Assembly (NCBI RefSeq): GCF_030547245.1
Contig: NZ_JAUOQT010000004.1
Span: 191,001-255,000, forward strand
DNA length: 64,000 nucleotides
From: Oceanihabitans sp. 2_MG-2023
Lineage (GTDB): Bacteria; Bacteroidota; Bacteroidia; Flavobacteriales; Flavobacteriaceae
Direction of reading: 5' to 3'
The notes under the pieces were generated by a model. That model was not told the origin of the DNA. It searched no databases and was given only the letters and a program-made list of their open reading frames with translations. A program made the translations under genes and the position numbers. This document shows positions 1-9,064 of this stretch, one piece after another (the first letter of the stretch is position 1; each line of letters starts with the position of its first letter).

Positions 1-1045
1 TCAAATTACAGAGGATGTTAGAATAAACATATTGCCTACAAGTGAAGCACGACCAGGTTTTGAATCCGCCTACCAATTGGTGTATCAAAACATGGGGACA
101 ACATCCATTTATGGAGAAATAAATTTTGAATATGATGAAACCATGCAAAATTTCATTTCCCCTTTGGATGCGCAAGACACGAATGGAGATATCTCTTTTA
201 ACTATTATTTGGAACCATTTGAAACAAAAAAAATAGATTTAGTTATGCTTACGTTGCAGCCGCCTGCGGTGAATGGTGATGATGTTTTAGTCTTTAATAC
301 ATCGATTACTATAAATGAAACGGATGCAAATCCCGAAGATAATGTATATACTTTAGAGCAGATAGTTGTAAATTCATACGATCCTAATGATAAGACCGTT
401 TTACAAGGTGCTGAGATTGATATTTCAGAAGCAGGAAATTATTTAGATTATATTATTCGATTTCAAAATACAGGAACCGCAAGTGCAATTAATGTTAGAA
501 TTGTAGATGAATTAAATGATAAGTTAGATTGGAGTACTATTGAACCAATAGCCTCAAGTCATACGAATAGAGTACAAGTTAACGGTACTACGCATGTAGC
601 ATTTATTTTTGACGACATTGATTTACCTGCACAGCAAGATGATGACGCTGGAAGTAATGGTTTTATTGCATTTAGAATAAAACCTAAAAATAATGTTGTA
701 ATTGGAGATGTTATTACTGGAAATGCGAATATCTATTTTGACTACAATCCAGCAATTGTAACCAATACAGTTAGCACAGAAATTGTGGATGCTTTATCTA
801 TTGCAGAATTTCAAGCAGTATCCTTTATAATGTATCCAAATCCGGCAAATAACCATTTAACCATCTCTGGTAATTCTGTTATTGATACCATTACTATTTA
901 TGATGTAAATGGTAGAGCATTGAAGGCAATTAACTATGATGCTAATGTTGTTGAAATAAATATTACAGATTTATCTTCAGGGATTTATTTTATAAAAATT
1001 CAATCCGGAGAACAAAATGAAGTTAAAAAAATCATTAAAAAATAA
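1..1045 (+). CDS. T9SS-secreted protein, C-terminal part (partial)
   Basis: The reading frame is open from the first base, so the start lies outside the window and only the last ~347 residues are seen. The visible part holds a beta-rich repeat-type domain with a segment reading YDPNDKTVLQG followed by an FQNTGTASA stretch. I know this arrangement from the DUF11-like domain placed before T9SS tails in flavobacterial surface proteins. The last ~75 residues (MYPNPANNHLTISG, then IYDVNGR and SSGIYFIKI, ending VKKIIKK) are a typical type A Por sorting domain, so the product should be exported and attached to or released from the outer membrane. A terminator follows. The ligand or activity is not recognisable from this fragment. 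Confidence 0.9.
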   Translation, partial: QITEDVRINILPTSEARPGFESAYQLVYQNMGTTSIYGEINFEYDETMQNFISPLDAQDTNGDISFNYYLEPFETKKIDLVMLTLQPPAVNGDDVLVFNTSITINETDANPEDNVYTLEQIVVNSYDPNDKTVLQGAEIDISEAGNYLDYIIRFQNTGTASAINVRIVDELNDKLDWSTIEPIASSHTNRVQVNGTTHVAFIFDDIDLPAQQDDDAGSNGFIAFRIKPKNNVVIGDVITGNANIYFDYNPAIVTNTVSTEIVDALSIAEFQAVSFIMYPNPANNHLTISGNSVIDTITIYDVNGRALKAINYDANVVEINITDLSSGIYFIKIQSGEQNEVKKIIKK

Positions 1046-1069
1046 ACTGCTATTTTAAATAATTACATA

Positions 1070-1105
1070 AAATTGCATCTTTAAACGGATGCATTTTTTT
1101 TTTTA
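1070..1105 (+). terminator. Rho-independent terminator
   Basis: An inverted repeat TGCATC (1074-1079) / GATGCA (1088-1093) is followed by a run of eleven T. It sits 25 bp after the stop of the T9SS substrate gene and just ahead of the hydrolase gene. Confidence 0.75.
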
Positions 1106-1115
1106 AATATATATT

Positions 1116-2072
1116 ATGCCAATACTTAACGCCACATACAAGCCTTCTATTTTTTTTAGAAATGGAAATATAGCAACCATATATTCAGGACTTATTCGAA
1201 AAGTTAAGTTAGAACAAAAACGCGAGCGTATTACACTTAACGATGGAGATTTTCTGGACTTAGATTGGAGTTATGCCAAAGAGAAATCAGAAAAGTTAAT
1301 TATTGTTTTACACGGTTTAGAAGGTAATGCGCAACGCCCTTATGTTACTGGTCCTGCAAAACTATTTAATGAAAATGGCGTCGATGCTGTATGTGTTAAT
1401 TTTAGAGGTTGTAGTGGCGAACCTAACTTAAAATACAGAAGTTACCATTCAGGCGCAACCGAAGATTTACATGAAGTTGTAACACATATTCTTGAAACTA
1501 AAAACTATTCCGAAATTTATATCAATGGATTTAGCCTTGGCGGAAATATTTCCTTAAAATACTTAGGAGAAGAACGAATTATTCCGAAACAAATTAAAGG
1601 AGCTATTGCTATTTCAGTTCCTTGTTTTTTAGAAGGTTCTGCTAACGAATTACATAAGATTAAAAATAAACCGTATGCTATCCGATTTAAAAAACATTTG
1701 GTAGATAAGTTAAAACCAAAATTAATACAGTTTCCAGAAAGAATCACAGCACAAGAAGTGGATTCTATAAAACTATTAAGAGATTTTGATGCAGTATATA
1801 CTTCTAAAGCACATGGTTTTAAAGACGCAAAAGATTATTATACAAAATCTAGTTGCCTTCAGTTTTTACCAAACATACAAGTGCCAACATTAATAATAAA
1901 TGCTTTAAACGATTCGTTTTTATCTCCAGAATGCTATCCTATAAAAGAAGCAAAAAACAACGAAAATTTGCACTTAGAAATGCCTGATTTTGGTGGTCAC
2001 GTTGGTTTTATTCATAAAGGAAAATATTACTATAATGAACTTCGTGCTTTAGAATTTGTTGCAAAATTATAA
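1116..2072 (+). CDS. YheT-family alpha/beta hydrolase
   Basis: A 318-residue cytoplasmic alpha/beta hydrolase. The segment LHGLEGNAQRPY (oxyanion-hole side), the strand VCVNFRGCSGEPN, the nucleophile elbow GFSLGGN (Ser in GxSxGG) and a late GGHVGF histidine match the YheT/EMB8 esterase family in order and spacing. An acid residue probably lies in the NALNDSFLSP segment. Family members hydrolyse esters or lipids of unknown physiological identity, so the substrate is open. It stands alone between the terminator of the gene before it and a 255-bp gap before tssH, and nothing links it to the T6SS. Confidence 0.85.
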   Translation: MPILNATYKPSIFFRNGNIATIYSGLIRKVKLEQKRERITLNDGDFLDLDWSYAKEKSEKLIIVLHGLEGNAQRPYVTGPAKLFNENGVDAVCVNFRGCSGEPNLKYRSYHSGATEDLHEVVTHILETKNYSEIYINGFSLGGNISLKYLGEERIIPKQIKGAIAISVPCFLEGSANELHKIKNKPYAIRFKKHLVDKLKPKLIQFPERITAQEVDSIKLLRDFDAVYTSKAHGFKDAKDYYTKSSCLQFLPNIQVPTLIINALNDSFLSPECYPIKEAKNNENLHLEMPDFGGHVGFIHKGKYYYNELRALEFVAKL

Positions 2073-2327
2073 AGGACGTATTTTCTGTGTTTTGTTTAAA
2101 ATTAATACTTCCGTAAAACGAAAAAAATCCAATTAACACCTTTTTTATCTATTATATAATTCAAAATTCATCGTTTAAAAACCATTGAAAACGTTGAAAA
2201 ACAAATAGTTGTATTTCTCTTTTTTTATTTCTAAATTAGATTAGCCTTATTTCCTAAATAACAAGCCTGCATATGTTAACCTTTGCTCTTTTTTTTTATT
2301 AAAGAGTGACTAACAAACTTATATACT

Positions 2328-4802
2328 ATGTCAGATTACGTTTTCTCAAATATGCTAAAAGAAGCAATTCATATTGCACAAGCCGTTGCAAAAGAATATT
2401 CGCATAAACAATATTCATCTGCTCATTTGCTAAAAGCATTAATGCATAAAAATATTGGTTTGATTACATATTTAGAAAGTATTGGTCAAGATGGTTATTA
2501 TGTAGAAGAATGGGCAGAAGTACGTCTAGAGTCTTTACCCAAAACTACCAAAATCCCAGAAAATCCTTCTGGTGACAACTCTGTAGAGTCGGTTTTGTAT
2601 GAAGCAGATAATATTAAATTAAAATTAGGTTTAGAAGAAGTTACAGTGCATTGTGTACTTATCGCATTGTGTACTCCAGGAGTTGGATTTACTTTCGAGC
2701 AATTAAAATCCTTCTCATTAACACCAAATGAAATCATAGATAACTTGGGCGTTAAAGAAAGTACATCTAATACTGCAACAGGAAAAGGAACAACTTCCAA
2801 TACAAATAATTCTATTGGTACAGGAACACTTTCACAGTATTGTATTGATAAAACTCAAAAAGCTAGTAATGATGAATTAGATACTATTTCTGGACGGGAA
2901 TCTGAAATTAAAATGATTGCAGAAATCTTAGGAAGACGCTCGAAACCAAACGTACTTATTTTAGGAGACCCAGGAGTTGGTAAAACAGTTTTATTTAATG
3001 GTTTGGCGTATGCAGCAGTAAATAATAATGTACCAGAGCATTTAAAAAGTGCAAGAATTTTTGAACTAGATTTTATTAATTTAGTTTCTGGAGCAGGTTA
3101 TAAAGGTGAAATTGAAGACCGATTAAAAAAAGTTATAGAAGAAATAAAGCAATTCCCAAAAGCCATTTTATTAGTAGATGAAATAAATAATCTAACCGAT
3201 AAAAACCAAGGTAATCAAGGTTTGGCGAATTTATTAAAATCGGAATTAGCCAAAGGGGAACTCACTGTAATTGGTACTGCAACTAATGATGCATTTAGAA
3301 AGCATATTGAAGTAGATGAAGGATTAGCCCGTCAATTTGAAACGGTAAGATTGGTAGAGCCAAATGAAGATGAAGCCTATAGAATGATTAAAAATACGGT
3401 GTCTTATTATACAGAACATCACGATTTAGAGATAGATTCAGAAACTATACAAGAGGCTATTCGGTTGGCAAAACGTTATAATAAAGAACGAAGTTTACCA
3501 GATTCTGCAATCGATTTAATAGATAGAACGATGTCTGCAGCAAAATATATGATTGAAACATCTGTAGACGAAATTAATAGTATTCAAGAACATTTAGATC
3601 TACTAAAAGAGAATAAAGAATTAAAAGATGAAGCCATTTTAAAAGAACAAATCTGGGAATATGCTTTAATGAAAAACAGATTAAGTTATTTACTTTTTGA
3701 TGAGTTAGGAGATGAAAATCATTTTGAAAAAGTGAAAACGCCAAAACAAGGCTTTAAAGCTTTAGGCGATATTTTAAAGCAATTATTAGAAATCGCTTCT
3801 ATAGAAAAAGTTGCAATTAATAAAAACGATGTTGCTTCTACTATAGCAAATAAAACAGGAATTCCAACTGGGAAACTACAAGCAGATGAAAAAGAAAGAC
3901 TGCTTAATATGGAAGAAGTCTTACAACGAAGAGTAATAGGTCAAGATCACGCCATTAGTGTAATAACATCTGCGGTTTTAGAATCACGTTCAGGTTTAAG
4001 TAAACCAGGATTACCAGTAGGATCTTTCTTCTTTTCTGGTCCTACAGGAACTGGAAAAACAGAACTAGCAAAATCGTTAGCAGAATTTTTATTTCAAGAT
4101 GAAAATGCAATACTTCGTTTTGATATGTCTGAGTTTAAAGAAGAACATTCTGCAGCATTATTATATGGAGCACCTCCAGGATATGTAGGCTATGAAGAGG
4201 GTGGATTATTGGTAAATAAAATTAGACAAAAACCATATTCTATTGTCCTTTTTGATGAAATAGAAAAAGCACACCCTTCGGTTTTCGATATATTTTTACA
4301 AATATTAGATGAAGGAAAATTAAGCGATAGACTAGGTAAAGTTGGTGATTTTTCGAATGCAGTAATTTTATTTACTTCCAATATTGGTAGTCAACATATT
4401 GTAGACTCTTTTGATCAAGGAATCATTCCAAAATCGAACGATTTACTTGAAATAATGGGAAGTTATTTTAGACCAGAGTTTTTAGGAAGATTAACTGAAA
4501 TCATTCCATTTTCACCAATAACGAAGGAAAATGTAGTGAAAATCTTTAAAATTCAATTAAAAGGATTACTTAAAGCTTTAGAGAAACAAGAAATTACTTT
4601 AGATATATCTGAAAAAGCAATGACACATCTTGCCGAAAAAGGCTTCACTCCAAAATATGGAGCAAGACCTTTACGAGGTGTCATTAGAACAGATTTACGT
4701 TCTCCATTATCCAAAATGATTATATCTGGAGATATTACAAAAGGAGCAAAAGTTTCACTAGATATCGATGCTAAAAAAGAATTAAAGTGGCAATATAAAT
4801 AA
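2328..4802 (+). CDS. tssH: T6SS sheath-recycling ATPase TssH (ClpV)
   Basis: An 824-residue Hsp100/Clp protein with an N-terminal Clp repeat domain (~1-145), a first AAA+ domain (Walker A GDPGVGKT near residue 213, Walker B ILLVDE), a middle coiled-coil region (~405-500), a second AAA+ domain (Walker A GPTGTGKT near 571, Walker B LFDEIEKAH) and a D2-small domain. ClpB and ClpC share this layout. The ClpV assignment rests on the next two genes, tssB and tssC, which encode the sheath it disassembles after contraction. A Ser/Thr/Asn/Gly-rich linker (~145-170) follows the N domain. It is the first gene of a rightward T6SS-iii operon; the 255-bp leader is AT-rich and I see no clear consensus promoter there. 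Confidence 0.93.
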   Translation: MSDYVFSNMLKEAIHIAQAVAKEYSHKQYSSAHLLKALMHKNIGLITYLESIGQDGYYVEEWAEVRLESLPKTTKIPENPSGDNSVESVLYEADNIKLKLGLEEVTVHCVLIALCTPGVGFTFEQLKSFSLTPNEIIDNLGVKESTSNTATGKGTTSNTNNSIGTGTLSQYCIDKTQKASNDELDTISGRESEIKMIAEILGRRSKPNVLILGDPGVGKTVLFNGLAYAAVNNNVPEHLKSARIFELDFINLVSGAGYKGEIEDRLKKVIEEIKQFPKAILLVDEINNLTDKNQGNQGLANLLKSELAKGELTVIGTATNDAFRKHIEVDEGLARQFETVRLVEPNEDEAYRMIKNTVSYYTEHHDLEIDSETIQEAIRLAKRYNKERSLPDSAIDLIDRTMSAAKYMIETSVDEINSIQEHLDLLKENKELKDEAILKEQIWEYALMKNRLSYLLFDELGDENHFEKVKTPKQGFKALGDILKQLLEIASIEKVAINKNDVASTIANKTGIPTGKLQADEKERLLNMEEVLQRRVIGQDHAISVITSAVLESRSGLSKPGLPVGSFFFSGPTGTGKTELAKSLAEFLFQDENAILRFDMSEFKEEHSAALLYGAPPGYVGYEEGGLLVNKIRQKPYSIVLFDEIEKAHPSVFDIFLQILDEGKLSDRLGKVGDFSNAVILFTSNIGSQHIVDSFDQGIIPKSNDLLEIMGSYFRPEFLGRLTEIIPFSPITKENVVKIFKIQLKGLLKALEKQEITLDISEKAMTHLAEKGFTPKYGARPLRGVIRTDLRSPLSKMIISGDITKGAKVSLDIDAKKELKWQYK

Positions 4803-4867
4803 GTTGATAGTAACTAATAAATTGCTTATATTTATCATAATCAAAGAATTAACCAAACAAAAACAAT

Positions 4868-5314
4868 ATGGATACTTACGGAATTGGTGGTACAGAAGTA
4901 AAAACAGATGCTAATGAAGCCATACAAGAAATACCTCAAAACAGAACACTTTTTGTTGAAAAACTAACACAAGATCAACCCATAAAACCAGAAGTTGTGA
5001 CTGGATTAAAAACTATTGAAGAAGTTTTTGAACATTACAATCCTGAAGTAGAAGTAGAGTTTGAAGATACCGATGGTGTTGGAAGAAAAGAAAATTTAAA
5101 TTTTAAAAATTTAGGTGACTTTGGAGACAAAGGCATTACAAAACAAAGTTCCTTTTTAAAAGATCTACACACAGAAAAAGATCAGTATATAAAAATAGCA
5201 AAGCAATTAAAAACAAATAAAATTTTAAAAGCAGCTTTAGAAAATCCCGAAGCAAAAGCATCTTTATTAGAAGCTATGAGAGCATTACTAACAGAAATTG
5301 AAGAAAGCAAATAA
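4868..5314 (+). CDS. tssB: T6SS contractile sheath small subunit TssB
   Basis: A 148-residue acidic cytoplasmic protein that pairs with TssC to form the contractile sheath. The region VEVEFEDTDGVGRKENLNFKNLGDFGDKGI corresponds to the TssB/VipA core strand region, and the C-terminal half is helical. Length and position (65 bp after tssH, 2 bp before tssC) agree with Bacteroidota T6SS-iii loci. Its N-terminal ~40 residues are polar and low in complexity. Confidence 0.9.
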   Translation: MDTYGIGGTEVKTDANEAIQEIPQNRTLFVEKLTQDQPIKPEVVTGLKTIEEVFEHYNPEVEVEFEDTDGVGRKENLNFKNLGDFGDKGITKQSSFLKDLHTEKDQYIKIAKQLKTNKILKAALENPEAKASLLEAMRALLTEIEESK

Positions 5315-5316
5315 TT

Positions 5317-6663
5317 ATGGCAAAAGCACAACAACAATTTTCTCCAGTAGAAAATCCAGCACAACATTTAAAAGAAAAAAGTGAACAACTTGCCAAATAT
5401 GGAGGTTTTGATCTGTTAGAATCTTGTATAGAAGGTGTTCAAAATATGAATCCAGAACGCAAAGCTAGAAAAAGAATATTTCTTACAGAGCAAGCAAAAA
5501 AAGACGATAGAGAACAGCTTAAAAAAGTATTAGAAATTTGGTCTTCAGTTTTATCCGAATCCGATAATATTTCAGAAATGGTAGAAGCTTCAGAAACAAA
5601 ATCGCAAACAGCTAATGGCTCTTTAAAGAAAAATTTACATAAAGCTTTAGAAGCTACCAACGATTTAGAACGATCGTATAGATCTATGGCTTTATTTTAT
5701 AAAAATACAGAATCCGATAAGTTAAAAAACATATCGATAATGAATGCAGAACTAGAGCAAGTTAAAGATTTAGATAATACTAGATTTATAGATGCTGTAG
5801 CTGAAGAATTAAAATCTACTTATGATCGTTTAGATCTGAGAGAAAATTACGGACTATTAGTTATTCCTGGTTATTTAGGATCTAATAAAGTTGTTGAAAA
5901 GTGGGCTAAAATAGCACACGAAAATAAAGCAATGTTAGTTACAGATTTTGAACATTTAGATGAACCAGATGATGTTATGGAAATGTTTGAAGCTGCTAAT
6001 TTAACTAGTGGCGATAAATATAAGTCGAACGTAATTATGGCTTGTAACTGGTTAGTAGGTAGAGGTAAAGTAGATGAAGTAGGAGAGGAAGACGATTTAT
6101 TTGTTCCACCAGCAGGTGCTTTGGCAGGAAAAATATACCAAACTTTAATGTCTCAAGTTACTGCAGGTAAAAAGTTTGGTGGTATTAACGAAATTGATGG
6201 TGTACGTTTCGATCTTAAAAAGAGTGAAATTGCGCATCTTGAAAAAATGGGACTAGTACCAATGGTTAAAGAATATGGTAAAGTAATGGCATTCTCTGCT
6301 AAAACGTTATTTAATGGAGACAACCTTGGGTTACAAACGTATTCTGTAGTTCGTGTATTTGATTATGTAACTAAAGTATTGATGGATTTCTTAAACCGTC
6401 GTGCTTTCGAAAACTTTAATGCAAAAACTAGAAAAGAATTAATGGGACAAATAGTTAAGTTTTTAGATGGTATTACTGGACCAGATAAACTTATTGAAGA
6501 TTTTTCTATTAAAAGATTTGAACAAGATCCTAAACAAAAAGACAGAGTGTTTTTAGATATACATATGAAACCTTATTTTCCAGCCAAAAATTTCATGATT
6601 AAAATGGATGGTCAAAAAGGAGATGATGGTACCGAATGGGATGCTGATTATGAGCAACAATAA
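5317..6663 (+). CDS. tssC: T6SS contractile sheath large subunit TssC
   Basis: A 448-residue sheath subunit, the partner of TssB. Recognisable TssC/VipB parts are the NYGLLVIPGYLG and VTDFEHLDEPDD stretches, the VIMACNWLVGRG segment and the C-terminal sheath-domain end with DIHMKPYFPAKNFMIKM. An extra N-terminal helical region of ~120 residues is usual in T6SS-iii TssC. It starts 2 bp after tssB, so the two are probably translated together at matched levels. The last 14 bp overlap the next gene. Confidence 0.93.
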   Translation: MAKAQQQFSPVENPAQHLKEKSEQLAKYGGFDLLESCIEGVQNMNPERKARKRIFLTEQAKKDDREQLKKVLEIWSSVLSESDNISEMVEASETKSQTANGSLKKNLHKALEATNDLERSYRSMALFYKNTESDKLKNISIMNAELEQVKDLDNTRFIDAVAEELKSTYDRLDLRENYGLLVIPGYLGSNKVVEKWAKIAHENKAMLVTDFEHLDEPDDVMEMFEAANLTSGDKYKSNVIMACNWLVGRGKVDEVGEEDDLFVPPAGALAGKIYQTLMSQVTAGKKFGGINEIDGVRFDLKKSEIAHLEKMGLVPMVKEYGKVMAFSAKTLFNGDNLGLQTYSVVRVFDYVTKVLMDFLNRRAFENFNAKTRKELMGQIVKFLDGITGPDKLIEDFSIKRFEQDPKQKDRVFLDIHMKPYFPAKNFMIKMDGQKGDDGTEWDADYEQQ

Positions 6664-7468
6664 AGAGAAAATATTATTATTAAGTAAAGGTAGTACAGAT
6701 ATTGTTAAATTAACAAAAAAGTATTTAGGACGTACTTTGAATGGTAAACTATCTTCATTAGAAGCCGATTTTAAAAGTTATTCGGACTCCGTAAATATTG
6801 CTGTAGATAATAATGATGATTTAGTAGCGATTTTTAATTCCAGTTTTATTAATGAATGGGAAAAAGGTTTAGTAAAATATATTAGTTTAAAAGATGGTAT
6901 AATAAAAAATAAAATCTACTACTTAAAAATAGAACTTGGTAATAATTCAAATGAAATTAATAAACATAAAACAAAATTAAAAAAACTTCTTAATGAGTTT
7001 GATTTGTTTAAAGGAGAATTAGCCAAAAAAGATAAATTCATGAAGTCGGTAGACAGTATATTGAATGCAGATCAATATTCCAGCTATACCAAAATTGCAT
7101 TTAAAGCTATTGATGCTCCTCGAGCGGCTACAAAGGAACTATTAAAAAGTGAGTTGGATGGAAAATTTAAGGATATTGTTAAAGAACCATTTAAAGATTT
7201 TTTTCCAGACAAAGAAGCCTATATTAAAAAAGGATTAGGTAACATAGCGGATTATACTCAGAGTCTGGGTGTAAATTACAAATATGTTAAAGGCGAATTA
7301 TCTTTTACTTCTTATTCGGGTTTTGTAAAAGAGTCTGATAAAATTATATTAGAATTACATAAAGCATATAGAAAAAGGGAAAGGATTAGTTTAGAAATCC
7401 CTTTTTTAAAACGAGGAATGGGGAATTGTGGTTCTTCCTATTTATGGGCATATGGAGCTAGATTTTAA
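6650..7468 (+). CDS. Unknown protein translationally coupled to tssC
   Basis: I do not recognise this 272-residue protein. The ATG at 6650 is preferred because it lies 14 bp inside the end of tssC in another frame, the normal coupling geometry; an in-frame ATG at 6608 would lengthen the overlap. It is lysine-rich and predicted soluble, with no signal peptide or membrane helix, mostly helical with a charged segment around residues 90-125, and it ends in a Gly/Cys/aromatic tail (GMGNCGSSYLWAYGARF). Its place directly after tssC suggests a structural or assembly role, or a cargo made with the sheath. T6SS-iii has no known TssA, so a cap or assembly factor is one inference. It converges with the DUF2169 gene 8 bp away. 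Confidence 0.75.
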   Translation: MSNNKEKILLLSKGSTDIVKLTKKYLGRTLNGKLSSLEADFKSYSDSVNIAVDNNDDLVAIFNSSFINEWEKGLVKYISLKDGIIKNKIYYLKIELGNNSNEINKHKTKLKKLLNEFDLFKGELAKKDKFMKSVDSILNADQYSSYTKIAFKAIDAPRAATKELLKSELDGKFKDIVKEPFKDFFPDKEAYIKKGLGNIADYTQSLGVNYKYVKGELSFTSYSGFVKESDKIILELHKAYRKRERISLEIPFLKRGMGNCGSSYLWAYGARF

Positions 7469-7476
7469 AGTTATAA

Positions 7477-8628
7477 TTAGTTCCACTTCACTTCAAAAGG
7501 CATTTTTTCTAATTCTTCCTCCATATACGGTCTTAATGCTTTAATTGTACCACACCAAACAATACTTAAGCTATTGGTGTCTGGTTCAATAATAACACTA
7601 TGCATATTTACATCTGCTTTAATTAGTTTCCCTTTTCTATTATCAATTTTTATTTTAGGTTGTTCATTGGGTAATTTAAAAACAAATTCTGTTTTATTAG
7701 GGTGTATATTTGTTAATCTACAGGATTCTCCACCATGTAAATATCTAGATTGTAAGCCTAAAGATGCACTATTAAATGCTCTAAAATTAAAATGCGCTTT
7801 CTTAATTTCAAATCTACTTTTTAGGATTTCTTCATCCACTAACTTCTTAGTTATCTCGTAAGCATCTTCATCAAATCCTTTAGGAATTGGATACATACCA
7901 AAATAGGCAACCCTAGGAAACCAACCAGGATGTACAAAATCTGTGGCAACAGGTAAAGGCATTTTTTGCCAATGAGCTATAGATTTACAAACAATATTTT
8001 CAGGTGTTACTAATTGATATGGATTCTCTAGATTTGGCAATTCAACCTTTTCTAAGCCTTCTTCATTTAATGAAGTAATATATCCTTTACCTTCTGGATT
8101 TCTTTGGTATCTATAGGGGCTTCCAGCTAAAAGATCTGTAACTTCATTTAAATATTTTAATTTAGTATCATTTTCAATTCTTTCTTTTAAATGTCTTTCA
8201 GCCAATAGGTCTTTTCCTCCATAAGCAAAATTATATGTTAGTGGAACTTCTAGTATGTTTTCAGGAGTTGTAAAAGTTGGGATTCCGTTGTTTGCTTTAT
8301 AAAGATTTCTATTCCCAAAAATTGTAATATCTAACTTCAATCTTGCAATTTCAACACAAGCTTGAAATGAATTTGTTTTTTTATTCGTTCTTGCCTTTCC
8401 TTTTACAATTACATCAGTTAAAGGTTTGTAAGTGTATAAATCAATATCTTGATCAATATGCTTTTCATTATCGTCATAAAAAGTATGCTCCTTTGTTATT
8501 GGTTTTTGAACTTCATTATATATGCATGTTCCATTATTAAGAATAATATAAGTTCTTTTTACTATTAAAGATAAAATAGGTTTACCACTAACATTATTTC
8601 CAGAAATGAGCTGTATAGTTTCTTTCAT
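7477..8628 (-). CDS. DUF2169-family T6SS accessory protein (copy 1)
   Basis: A 383-residue protein of the DUF2169 type, seen beside vgrG and PAAR genes in many proteobacterial T6SS islands and thought to help load PAAR-linked effectors onto the spike. Visible family features are the N-terminal LSLIVKRTYII strand, a central NFAYGGKDLL motif, the WFPRVAYFGMYPIPKGFD segment, and the late FNSASLGLQSRYLHGGES motif that matches the FFNxAPxxQxL...GxE pattern. No signal peptide is visible, so it probably acts in the cytoplasm. It is the last gene of the leftward block, and its start overlaps the stop of the DUF3592 gene by one base (TAATG). Confidence 0.8.
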   Translation of the reverse strand: MKETIQLISGNNVSGKPILSLIVKRTYIILNNGTCIYNEVQKPITKEHTFYDDNEKHIDQDIDLYTYKPLTDVIVKGKARTNKKTNSFQACVEIARLKLDITIFGNRNLYKANNGIPTFTTPENILEVPLTYNFAYGGKDLLAERHLKERIENDTKLKYLNEVTDLLAGSPYRYQRNPEGKGYITSLNEEGLEKVELPNLENPYQLVTPENIVCKSIAHWQKMPLPVATDFVHPGWFPRVAYFGMYPIPKGFDEDAYEITKKLVDEEILKSRFEIKKAHFNFRAFNSASLGLQSRYLHGGESCRLTNIHPNKTEFVFKLPNEQPKIKIDNRKGKLIKADVNMHSVIIEPDTNSLSIVWCGTIKALRPYMEEELEKMPFEVKWN

Positions 8629-9059
8629 TATTTTTTTAATATTAAAAGAAGAGGTATTAAAAAGCCTATTATTCCTGTAGTTAATAAGATAAATAAAAAC
8701 CTCCAGGGAAAGCTTTCTTCAATATATGCTTTTTTCGGATTGTTATTATCGTAATATACTTTTACAGTACTTCCAATTGCATATTTTTTTTCAGATTTAT
8801 AGGAGGTAGACTGAACCATTATTTCTTTTTTATCGGTTTCTGTGATAAATTTAAAAACAGGTGCATAATCTGTTCCTTTATCAAAAACAGCTTGGTCATT
8901 ATTAACTTTAGACCTATAATCTATAATAGTCCCGTTAGTTATAGACGCATTTTTTTTAAAATTATTCAAAGAAATTAATGACCAAAGGGCATATATCGAT
9001 ATTGCAATACCACCAATTAATATCAAATAATAATATATAGAAGTCGAGATTGAGTTCAT
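8628..9059 (-). CDS. DUF3592-type two-helix membrane protein
   Basis: A 143-residue protein with a membrane helix at ~8-30, a soluble beta-rich middle with a VKVYYDNNNPKKAYIEE segment, and a second helix at ~118-142. This is the plan of DUF3592 proteins, whose function is unknown. It lies 5 bp after the PAAR-like gene and overlaps the DUF2169 gene. A small membrane protein next to a putative spike-tip or effector gene could be its immunity protein; that is inferred from position only. Confidence 0.7.
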   Translation of the reverse strand: MNSISTSIYYYLILIGGIAISIYALWSLISLNNFKKNASITNGTIIDYRSKVNNDQAVFDKGTDYAPVFKFITETDKKEIMVQSTSYKSEKKYAIGSTVKVYYDNNNPKKAYIEESFPWRFLFILLTTGIIGFLIPLLLILKK

Positions 9060-9064
9060 GGTGA

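Noticed and set aside
2240-2320. CTCTTTTT...AAAGAG stem before tssH as attenuator
   Set aside because: The stem is mainly A/T homopolymer and is weak; no leader peptide or second stem accompanies it.
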